Below, in pieces: positions 46,401 through 51,566 of a stretch of 64,000 bases of DNA. The stretch is taken from NCBI RefSeq assembly GCF_963678635.1, contig NC_087062.1:90433845-90497844 (forward strand), written 5' to 3'. Position numbers and translations under genes: made by a program. The stretch's first letter is position 1. Each line of letters opens with the position of its first letter. The notes beneath the pieces are model-generated. The model saw nothing but the letters and a program-made list of their open reading frames with translations, did no database searches and was not told where the DNA came from. Source of the DNA: Symsagittifera roscoffensis (taxonomy: Eukaryota > Xenacoelomorpha > Acoela > Convolutidae).

Positions 46401-49400
46401 TAAATTCTAGTTTTTTGTTCAGACCTTTTTTATCACACCACACAGAAAAAACAAAACCAATATGAGACGACTACCAACCGGCTATCCTTGTTATTATTGA
46501 CATCAGTTGTTCCATTATTAGAAAAGTGACCATGCTCTCGATTTGCATCAGTAGTTAAGGGTTGTCATTAGCTTTCACTGAAACATTTTATAAGTTTACA
46601 ATCATTCCGACCACCCTCAAAAGAGAGAGAAACTCTGGTCTAGGTATCTATTTTTCACCTTAAGTCATGTAACCCAATTAAACGTCAAATGAAATAGAGT
46701 GAATATATATTATATTGAAGCTTTTCGGTCCTGATTCTAGCTCGATAAAAGCAAACAAGAATTTGTTTTCATATGTTAATTCAATTGAATCCTCTTCTGG
46801 AACGCAAACTTTGATCAGTCATTGAGTGATGACACTGTCAGGTTAGATTGATTCTCTAGGTTCGTTTTCCCTCTCTCTCTTAATGACACCACAAAGTGGT
46901 TCCCTGGGTAGTGAATTCATGGAGGCGACCGAGATTCACTAGTATCCTCAATCCCGAAAAAGTTAATTTGGTGGCACTATTCTGTGCTGTATTATGTTAG
47001 TTTCCCTTTTTGTATTGCTCTTACGGCTGTCTTGTCCGCTCGAGACGATCGTAAGAATTTCTAATGCTAAATAGATTCAGATAATATAAGTCCAAACTTA
47101 GCAGACTCTAAGTGGCCAGATAAAAAAATCTAATAATCTTATCAAAAGAAAACGTCCGCAATTGATCACCACAATGGCCTGCTAGTGTTATAACTTTCAA
47201 CTAACTTAACTTATTGATTCTCTCTCTGGAGAATCCCCATTAACGAATTACTCGCAGTAATTCCTAACAAATACTCAGTTTTACCTGCTAAATTTAATAG
47301 TGTCTCTACACATCACTGTTCTTTTGAATCGAGTATCACAGTTCTCAACTATTATAAGAACCACTTATCTGCTAAATTTGTAATCTCTCGTCTCCGACAA
47401 TTGTTCTATCTAACTAACTGATAACCAACCATAATATAACGCAGTACCAACTGTTCTTAAACTAACTGAGAGCCAAACGTTCGCTCTCACAGCACAGTTT
47501 TTCACATACTAATTGAAAACCAACCATTCGATCTCACAGCACAGTTGTTCTCCCCAAGGGTTGGCTAACCGTAACTCTTTTGCAATACTTAAACTTTAAT
47601 TATAGTAAGAGTTGCACTCGTCCCTGCAGGTCCTGACAATTATTTTAAAACCTCGTGCGTAAGGTCCTAACTGATTTCTTCCACTGACGACACTAGCCAT
47701 GAATGCCAAATTCAGCATTGGCATCTCTAACTAAGTTGTTCAAATATCAAGTCCAGATTCACCTCCAAACATAGTTATGTTTAATTAGCCAATCTCCCAC
47801 AATTTTTATTCAATTATCCCGTTAATGTTCCGACCTCCCAGGAGTAAGAGAAGACCATTTTCATGGGTAGCTTAGCTTGCTCATTCCAACCATCTAAAAC
47901 TCTCAGCTATACTTTATTCCAATCCCGACCTACTAGCTGTTCAAAAAACGTAATTTGCATATTAGAGTCAAAATGTGCCAAAAAGCCAACACTGGGGGCT
48001 GAGTAAATATTTCGTCCACTCAAGTTATCTAGGAGACCTTCTTTTCATGCCTTGCTCCTAATACTGCCAATCCTCTCGGTGATAATTTTTGCGTAATCAG
48101 ATTGAGTTTCTGATGATAGCTCATTTGCCAAGCTAAGCTGGGCCCATCGCCTGAAGCTCAATCAAAAATGAACCCAGGAAAAGGCTATACACATCGAGTC
48201 GCCAGAGTGGTTTTATTTACAGGGGACTTTGTAGTGGGCTGAGTTTTAGTGTCTATTACAGCAATAAAATCAATATGCCCTCGCTCATTTTTTTTTTGCG
48301 TAAATTGCCTATTGCCAGTTTAAGAGGTGTTTTTCCCAAGTGCTAACCACTTCCAGTCCAACCGTCATATGCTAAATAGATTCAGATAATATAAGTCCAA
48401 ACTTAGCAGACTCTGTTTTTATACCCTATTCTTATACAAAGGCAAGAGGTGGTTTTTTCGAGATCTCGTGAGGTTGTAATTTCCTATTTATTATTAGATT
48501 TCTGGAGGATGATGACATCAAAATTTTTCAGATTCGACTTCTGTAATGTCGGGGGTACCTAGACTTTTAGAGCCTATCTTTATACATCGGCAACAAGTGG
48601 TATTTCCGAGATCTCGTGAAGTAATTCCTATTGGACAGACTTCTTTCAGCTCTTAATAAGTGCTATGTAGGGGCCTATAGGGGTCGAGGATTTTGTTACG
48701 TGTATATAAAGATTTAAGTTTCGGTTTTTTGTAAAGTATCCATAATGAAGTTAAAACCTGAAATTCGTCTAAATTTTGATTGTCCTGTTTCGATCACCTC
48801 AGGCTACTTATCACTCGACTGGACCATTTAAAGACTCGTAGCATACAATTCTAAACCTCTATAAACGAATGGTGATGCTGTCCACGGTGACTTTGAAATT
48901 CCGCCGAGTATACATTAGAATCTCCTATTCTACAAGAGAAATGTATTCATTTACTGGACGAATAGTTTGTGTTCTCTGTTCTTCAAAGATAATGTTTTTA
49001 GTGTGCCTAAAGACATTGTTTAATGAAAACAATTTGATTTTGCGGTCAACTAATTTCCTTTTAATTTTTTTCTTTTTGTCAATTTTTTGGCAATGATAAC
49101 TGTGTTTGAAATTTTCTGTGCTACTGTGTTAATTGTACAGCAATCAGCTGCGTTTTTAAAATAAGCGAAAAATGCTACACATCAAAGCTTCATTTAATTT
49201 TCCACGATTCTTATTACTGAGATGAATTTTTTTCAGCTATGACAAATCATAAGCTTTTTTTTCAGGCGCTTCATGGACGAGGAACTTCGCCCAGGAGTCA
49301 AACACCGGTTACAGTACTCCTGTTTTTTCCAGCCGATGACCCCTTCTTCAAAAGATAACTCGGATTCAACTGAAGCGACTGAACAAATTCTCTGTTCACT

Positions 49401-49503
49401 CAAGATTACCAACTGTCAATTCTCTGACTGCGGCGAATACACGTGTCATGCACAAAATTCTTACGGGTCCAATTCTATATTGATATATTTGGACGTAATT
49501 TGA
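18669..49503 (+). CDS. Ig/FN3/pseudokinase muscle-type protein (16 exons)
   Basis: Reconstructed coding exons: 18669-19475, 20976-21526, 24352-24842, 24923-24985, 25058-25261, 25341-26334, 26949-27160, 28115-28411, 28787-29186, 29273-29461, 30910-31048, 31281-31480, 31971-32235, 35362-35455, 38105-38225, 49266-49503. Phases match at every junction; total 5265 nt, 1754 aa. The order Ig repeats, Ser/Glu-rich linkers, Ig, FN3, kinase, tail, Ig matches the first-kinase region of the obscurin/UNC-89/SPEG family, sarcomere M-band or triad scaffolds. The kinase (about residues 1338-1570) keeps the VAIK lysine (ATVK) and APE and DVWSVG motifs. At the HRD position it reads YLSLHP and at DFG it reads LFG, so it should be catalytically dead, as reported for UNC-89 PK1. 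A second kinase, typical of the family, is not visible. Either this is a short product ending after the last Ig, or the gene continues beyond the window past the BEL insertion. The first exon junction is the least certain. Confidence 0.8.
20081..20370 (+). repeat. SINE, copy 1 (intron 1)
   Basis: A tRNA-like head with A-box-like TGGCGTAGTTCTG and B-box-like GGGATCGGTTCTC. It is the reverse complement of 32396-32682 over nearly its full length. The right end is followed by a run of 16 G (20448-20463). Confidence 0.75.
20976..21526 (+). CDS. kinase gene exon 2: Ig and start of next Ig
   Basis: Encodes an Ig domain with VDVTWLLDG and the F-strand LTCIVSS, an acidic linker, then EPFWLVDGEIV of a following Ig. 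Candidate acceptors are CTAG (20974-20975, used here, phase 0), AAG and GCAG nearby. The exon ends GAATACAG before GCAAGA, a GC donor; no GT donor in the right phase is close. Confidence 0.65.
21527..21532 (+). promoter_or_regulatory. GC splice donor (GC-AG intron)
   Basis: CAG|GCAAGA fits the consensus for the rare GC-AG class. Joining it to the acceptor TTTATAG|C at 24350-24351 completes an AGC codon and gives D-x3-Y-x-C (DFIEYSC), the Ig F-strand signature. This is strong indirect support for the junction. Confidence 0.65.
21699..21966. mobile_element. foldback MITE GGTCACTGTAAAAT
   Basis: Ends GGTCACTGTAAAAT and inverted ATTTTACAGTGACC, with about 90-bp arms that also share GCGCATG and CAGATCTG blocks. 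A partial direct copy of the left arm follows at about 21967-22130, as if a second element were joined in tandem. Confidence 0.7.
22837..23568. mobile_element. 732-bp foldback element with TA flanks
   Basis: Begins CAGTGCTGATTTAAATTAAC and ends with its inverse, with TA on both sides (22835-22836, 23569-23570). Arms are about 310 bp and highly similar; the loop is about 110 bp. Consistent with a Tc1/mariner-type non-autonomous element. Confidence 0.8.
23650..24015. mobile_element. third nested foldback
   Basis: The arms share GAATAAA, GATCTCAATT, TTTGTTAAATG, AACGTAAG, TCTGCC and GTTTTCAGGCAT in inverted order around a centre near 23835. Copies are diverged, so it is older than the 732-bp element. 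Confidence 0.6.
24352..24842 (+). CDS. kinase gene exon 3
   Basis: Continues the Ig begun in exon 2 (CILTSS) and then encodes about 155 residues with no clear domain. VSCFVNELPTSGFDWEF near the middle may be a degenerate Ig B-C strand region. Donor CTG|GTAAGA, phase 1. Confidence 0.65.
24923..24985 (+). CDS. kinase gene exon 4 (micro, 63 nt)
   Basis: A 21-codon exon rich in Arg/Lys. Acceptor TTGACAG, donor GAAG|GTTTGT. Both phases fit exons 3 and 5. Small size makes it easy to miss; support is phase and splice sites only. Confidence 0.55.
25058..25261 (+). CDS. kinase gene exon 5: Ig-like half
   Basis: Encodes LHWKVYQNNQRV and HFSLTCG, a plausible Ig C strand and a later Cys-containing strand. 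Acceptor is a strong pyrimidine tract plus TTTAG; donor TGTG|GTAAGA. Confidence 0.65.
25341..26334 (+). CDS. kinase gene exon 6: long acidic Ser-rich linker
   Basis: 331 codons, mostly Glu/Asp/Ser-rich and probably disordered (clusters of SSEESEES and DEEE type). The end starts an Ig domain: LEDVTVEKGGTAVFECQM with VEIVTW. The Trp codon is split TG|G by the donor GTAAGT, a position reused exactly at exon 15. Confidence 0.8.
26432..26861. mobile_element. hAT-like MITE, 430 bp, perfect 8-bp TSD
   Basis: The left end CAGGCGCGGATCTAAGAG pairs imperfectly with the right end inverted (CAGTTGAGGATTTAGGAG). It is flanked by ACTAAAAC at 26424-26431 and 26862-26869. It contains a G-rich left arm, a matching C-run of 14 (26823-26836) and no transposase. 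Lies in intron 6. Confidence 0.8.
26949..27160 (+). CDS. kinase gene exon 7: second half of Ig
   Basis: Begins FKNGRKV straight after the split Trp and ends the Ig with FRLTINDVKDWEDDLRFQC-type E-F strands. Acceptor TTTGTAG, donor GCAG|GTACAG. Confidence 0.85.
27400..27715. repeat. GC-rich degenerate tandem repeat
   Basis: Seven or more copies of GACTTTGCGCGA-like words, spaced about 35-45 bp and separated by AAAAAA-rich spacers. It is CpG-rich against an AT-rich intron (intron 7). Confidence 0.7.
28115..28411 (+). CDS. kinase gene exon 8: Ig domain
   Basis: A complete Ig fold: PPRKYQNAPTITLRQGEEL, then IPIIGKPTPFWTWEF, with ELRLRKMVRNKRGVY near the F strand. It lacks the canonical Cys pair (SLSIPI replaces the B-strand Cys; YILHSWNEFG replaces Y-x-C). 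Donor GAAG|GTCTGT. Confidence 0.8.
28787..29186 (+). CDS. kinase gene exon 9: FN3 domain
   Basis: A fibronectin type III domain: LQLSWEVPADDGGKPVINYL, then SLVRVMAENRIGVNES. A basic/acidic linker leads to the kinase start (LVELIGK). FN3 directly before a kinase is the family arrangement. Donor AAA|GTGAGT. Confidence 0.85.
29273..29461 (+). CDS. kinase gene exon 10: kinase N-lobe
   Basis: The glycine loop is reduced to GKFGSCQAQ. The beta-3 lysine is present in VATVKLI. The helix-C region FMTKLVLALQKRKPENFLQL has no obvious conserved Glu at the usual place. Confidence 0.8.
30910..31048 (+). CDS. kinase gene exon 11: helices D-E
   Basis: LDLTDFMDPCGWM is the post-hinge segment. IILQILQCLQFLHERSI is helix E leading into the catalytic loop, which begins YLSLH instead of HRDLK. 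Acceptor TTTCAG, donor CAT|GTAAGG, phase 0. Confidence 0.85.
31281..31480 (+). CDS. kinase gene exon 12: degenerate active site
   Basis: The remainder of the catalytic loop (PIFLAL) lacks the conserved Asn. IHLFGFPF replaces DFG. YAPEVFREKPVGRSSDVWSVG retains the APE motif and helix F. Thus structure is conserved but catalytic Asp and Mg-binding residues are gone. Confidence 0.88.
31971..32235 (+). CDS. kinase gene exon 13: kinase C-lobe end and tail
   Basis: ISGKTFLPD, then FIQLAIQPDSSQRTSIEECLHHRWMN is the classical kinase C-lobe end. MKEKLREWRSV resembles the post-kinase helix of titin/twitchin-like kinases. Donor GTG|GTAAGA, phase 0. The open frame running on past the donor enters an inverted SINE and is not coding. 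Confidence 0.85.
32396..32682 (-). repeat. SINE, copy 2 (intron 13)
   Basis: Inverted copy of 20081-20370 with scattered differences. It lies directly downstream of the last kinase-lobe exon and extends that exon's open frame spuriously. Confidence 0.75.
33050..33660 (+). repeat. tRNA-headed repeat, copy A
   Basis: The head has a B-box-like GGTTCAAGTCCCTGCCGGACC near 33142-33162, then a T-rich body. Resembles 34140-34880 in order of blocks (ACCTTG, TTTTCCGGGAAAA-type, CAAGATTTCAA, AATTTTT-TATGACA). Lies in intron 13. Confidence 0.5.
33590..34060 (+). repeat. dispersed repeat, partner at 45930-46490
   Basis: Shares CCATTGAAAA, TTTGTATTCGGGTGTG, AAATCAGGTACC, CATCGGACTG, TCCCAATTTTTTT, AGTGTC(G/A)AGAAAAAC, GAAATATGCC and CGGCTATCC in the same order with 45930-46490. 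A third partial copy is at 44860-45085. Confidence 0.6.
34140..34880 (+). repeat. tRNA-headed repeat, copy B
   Basis: Parallel to 33050-33660 and to parts of 3190-3840. Ends in a GCTTCGCCTCTGTGTGAAAAC block resembling the CTTCACCTCTGTGTAAAT at 3820-3840. Confidence 0.5.
35362..35455 (+). CDS. kinase gene exon 14: interkinase linker
   Basis: 31 codons (DNWTESGHVYGRLTYLEELR...). Acceptor CTTTAG, donor ATAG|GTGAGA. Phases 0 and 1 match the neighbours. Confidence 0.7.
35505..35640 (+). repeat. 67-bp direct tandem duplication
   Basis: The unit beginning TTTTTTGCTTTAAGTTTGCA and ending TTGTGATTGTTTTTAT is present twice with virtually no differences, so it is recent. It lies about 50 bp after exon 14. 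Confidence 0.85.
36680..37145. mobile_element. nested TIR element, AAATTAGACGATAGGC type
   Basis: Left GGAAATTAGACGATAGGCAA and ATTAGACGGATG face the right inverted CATCCGTCTAATTTGC and TTGTCTAATTTC. The element is about 465 bp with no coding sequence and lies inside the larger foldback. Confidence 0.6.
37170..37550. mobile_element. nested TIR element, CAACAGTGCCGAA type
   Basis: The left end has four copies of the word CAACAGTG(CCGAA); the right end has two inverted copies (TTCGGCACTGTTG). About 380 bp, directly adjoining the previous nested element. Subterminal word repeats of this kind often bind a transposase (family knowledge; inference here). Confidence 0.6.
38105..38225 (+). CDS. kinase gene exon 15: first half of last Ig
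   Basis: APVFLSLPPKELSCHRGETV, then TMSCSVAAISPPVVTW: Ig strands A to C with the B-strand Cys. The Trp codon is split TG|G by donor GTAAGC, as at exon 6. Confidence 0.85.
38838..39700 (+). mobile_element. Ty3/gypsy fragment: LTR candidate + gag start
   Basis: The ORF at 39354-39539 is similar to the start of the large antisense element at 39895-44598 (both begin MAQ, then PP-(L/I)-(E/P)-W-x-x-W and a VIAKDGM/IIAKENI segment) and then breaks. Upstream, 38838-39242 begins TGTAACG and ends CA, with TATATA and AATAAA inside, followed by TGGTGTTAAATTC as a possible primer-binding site. This is an LTR-leader-gag fragment with later frames decayed. Confidence 0.5.
39895..44598 (-). mobile_element. 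Ty3/gypsy gag-pol, intact 1567-codon ORF
   Basis: A single uninterrupted gag-pol polyprotein, antisense to the host gene inside its 11-kb intron. Gag is about 1-280. Two zinc knuckles follow: C285-x2-C-x7-H-x3-C and C307-x2-C-x4-H-x4-C with CPAKD between, as in mag/K02A2.6-like elements. The protease region is about 405-500, with ILGNDNL kept, but the active-site triplet reads DPV instead of D(T/S)G. RT is about 595-780 with YLDD at 726-729. RNase H is about 870-990 (KTDASHN, ELELLGVVWA, ITDHKAL). Integrase has the C1277/C1280 zinc module and D1312, D1370, E1406. Gag and Pol share one frame, with no frameshift signal needed. No convincing LTR pair was found on either side, so the element may be 5'/3' truncated or its LTRs too diverged to see by eye. 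The intact frame implies relatively recent activity. Confidence 0.9.
44599..44860 (-). other. probable leader of the Ty3/gypsy element
   Basis: Directly upstream of the gag ATG on the minus strand. Includes a perfect 12-bp hairpin at 44701-44725 (TCATTCTCTCCG, one base, inverse). No primer-binding site was recognised. Confidence 0.4.
44861..46490. repeat. dispersed repeat block in the 11-kb intron
   Basis: 44860-45085 and 45930-46490 are partial and fuller copies of the repeat seen at 33590-34060, carrying the (G)GTCCGAACATT and CCGGCTATC termini. Positions 46035-46110 also hold a short hairpin (ATCACGACTGAAAGGG ... CCCTTTCAGTCGTGAT). No exon is recognised. Confidence 0.5.
46500..49265. repeat. 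intron 15 right part, unrecognised repeated DNA
   Basis: A 46-bp block starting ATGCTAAATAGATTCAGATA is repeated identically in direct orientation at 47064-47109 and 48369-48414. A second direct duplication (CGAGATCTCGTGA with flanks) lies at 48432-48490 and 48580-48633. On the minus strand GGGTATAAAAACAG lies just before the 46-bp block, resembling a TATA box. This could be a decayed LTR or other retroelement; no coding is found. Confidence 0.4.
49266..49503 (+). CDS. kinase gene exon 16: second half of last Ig
   Basis: Starts after TTTTTTTCAG and completes the split Trp. Contains ILCSLKITNCQFSDCGEYTC, the Ig F-strand D-x-G-x-Y-x-C. It reads to a TGA at 49501-49503 right after the G strand (ILIYLDVI). 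This may be the true C-terminus. A weak donor GAC|GTAATT just before the stop would allow continuation beyond the BEL element. Confidence 0.8.
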
Positions 49504-49954
49504 ATTTTTATCAGATGATCGGTAAAACTGGCACCCATTTTTTCTCTTTGCATAAATTTTGTCTTAGCTTAGTTCTTTGTCCATATGATTTCATTGATCT
49601 GATGCATGTGTATATGTTTTTGATTTGAGAATCTTCAATTTAGTTTTTGAGTTCTGTGAGCTAGTGAAATTTTTGGTCATTTCTTACCCGGGCTGAGGTG
49701 TTCGTCAGAAGTTCCGACAAGTGGTAGACAATGCTTAAATCCTAATCCGCACTCGCACACAGACCTTCGATCCAGTCAAAGTCGCATCACTGTCGAAGAC
49801 CAAGTGGAATTATATGTTGAAACACAGCTGTTGTGATGCGCTGTCAAATATTAACTGATCAAAAGGTTGAGGAAAACCTCAATTTTGGCATATTCACATT
49901 AAAAAACCTCCAATTTTTGAGAAGAGTGGGTTTTGCAAGGACTTGTCTCACATA
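49504..49954. other. 3' flank of exon 16, BEL insertion target
   Basis: No recognisable exon or poly(A) signal of strength. It ends at the CCGAT target site of the BEL/Pao insertion (49955-49959). Confidence 0.4.
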
Positions 49955-49959
49955 CCGAT

Positions 49960-50107
49960 TATTCAAGACAATTTGATGAACATATCTTGAATGTCACTTT
50001 GTTGGAGTCAAATTTATTACTCATTTGTTCGGAACAAATCATGCTATTATTAAAAGATTTTACCGCATTTTTCTTTAATTCATGTGAGACAATTCATGTC
50101 ATGAATA
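49960..50107 (-). repeat. BEL/Pao 3' LTR (148 bp)
   Basis: The leftmost LTR, the downstream one for the minus-strand element. It begins directly after CCGAT. Unusually short for BEL/Pao, whose LTRs are commonly several hundred bases. Confidence 0.92.
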
Positions 50108-50198
50108 TCCTCGGGGGAAGGAGATCTTATTTGGAGCCGAAGGGGAAGGAGTTGAGCCAAGTTTTTTTTGTTGTTGTTGTAATACAATTATAGTGGTC

Positions 50199-51566
50199 TT
50201 AAATCTTCTTTTTTGGGGTTACGAGGGCAAGTTTCACCGCTGGTCTCGTTAAAGTACCTAGGGCTGTTTTCAGTTTACACGAGCGCGCGATGCCATCCGA
50301 GCCGGTAAAAACTTCTAACACTCGACCCAGTGGCCAGATGCCTCGTGGTGTAAAGTCCTCAAGTATCCACACGAGGTCATCCTTTTCGAGTGGTTCCTCG
50401 GGTTGCGTCCATTTAGTCCTTCTGATGAGAGTCGGAGCGTACTCTTTAAGTAGACGTCTCCAGAAGCTGTCAAGTCTATCTTTTGCTCGCTTCCAGGACT
50501 TGTTGGACAGTTTACTGGTAGATGCTTCGTAGAAGGCTGCTGCTGGAGCGTAGACGAATGGACGACCCATTAAGAAGTGGTTGGGTGTCAGTGGAAGGTC
50601 GTCGTCAAGGTCGCTACTGACATGAGTTAGCGGACGTGAGTTGAGGATTGCCTCGGTCTCGGCTACGATAGTAGCAAATAGATCTCTTGATAGTCGATCA
50701 GAACCGAGATTTAGTAAGAATGCTCGTTTTATCAATGAGACGAGTCGCTCCCACACGCCGCCAAAATGGGGGGCAGCCGGAGGATTTAGGCGCCATTCAA
50801 CATTGTGGATTTGTAGCGTTTCAGTTAGGGTGGTTTCGTTGAAGTTGATTGGTTCTGAGCGTAGTTGTTTACGCGCGCCGACGAAGTAAGTAGCGTTGTC
50901 AGAGATTAAAAGCTTAGGTGTGCCTCTCCTAGCAATAAAACGTCTAATTGCCGTTATACAGTTGTTCGTAGTAAGGTTGTCTGTCGATTCCAGGTGAACC
51001 GCGCGAGTAGAGAGGCATGTGAAGAGGCAAATATAGCTTTTTTCAGTTGTATCCTTTGTTGCTATGTAGAATGGCCCGATATAGTCAATTCCTGTGTTTT
51101 TGAACGGAAATGGGTCGTCAGACGGATCGTCGAAACGAGTTGGCGGCAAGTCGGCCATGAGTGGATGTAGCCCTTTGCCTTGGAATCTTCTGCAGAGAAA
51201 GCAGTTATGTCTTATCTGTCTGAGTGTTTTTCCGAGCCCAATGATGACAAAACTTTGTTGCAGGTAGTTGCGAATGTACTCAGTGCCGTGGTGCATGCAG
51301 CGGCGATGAGCGCTCTCGATCATCATACGCACAATTGGGTCCTTTGCGTTAAGAATTATTGGATACTTTGTTGCGTCCGGTAAAGGTGAGTTTCGTAGTC
51401 GTCCTCGCGCGCGAATAACACCGTTGTCGAGAAAAGGTGACAGCTGTTGCAGTTTGTCTTTGTTTTCAACTTGTTGCTTGGTTCGTAGTTGATTGTAGGT
51501 GTCACCAAAGGTTTCTTGCTGGGACTGTTGATAAAGGAGGAGCTTAGCTTTTTTTAGGTCTTCCAT
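50199..51566 (-). CDS. BEL/Pao integrase ORF
   Basis: 455 codons in a frame one base off the upstream pol ORF, overlapping its end by 13 nt. Has the zinc-binding H/C module (HHGTEYIRNYL..., CFLC), the core D (GIDYIGPF), D (LLISDNATYF) and E (GGVWERLV), and a C-terminal domain with LVWILEDF and GIWPLGRVLEV. The product inserts the element's cDNA into the genome. The homology runs on directly from the RNase H ORF, so this is the same polyprotein after a frameshift, not a separate gene. Confidence 0.9.
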   Translation of the reverse strand: MEDLKKAKLLLYQQSQQETFGDTYNQLRTKQQVENKDKLQQLSPFLDNGVIRARGRLRNSPLPDATKYPIILNAKDPIVRMMIESAHRRCMHHGTEYIRNYLQQSFVIIGLGKTLRQIRHNCFLCRRFQGKGLHPLMADLPPTRFDDPSDDPFPFKNTGIDYIGPFYIATKDTTEKSYICLFTCLSTRAVHLESTDNLTTNNCITAIRRFIARRGTPKLLISDNATYFVGARKQLRSEPINFNETTLTETLQIHNVEWRLNPPAAPHFGGVWERLVSLIKRAFLLNLGSDRLSRDLFATIVAETEAILNSRPLTHVSSDLDDDLPLTPNHFLMGRPFVYAPAAAFYEASTSKLSNKSWKRAKDRLDSFWRRLLKEYAPTLIRRTKWTQPEEPLEKDDLVWILEDFTPRGIWPLGRVLEVFTGSDGIARSCKLKTALGTLTRPAVKLALVTPKKKI

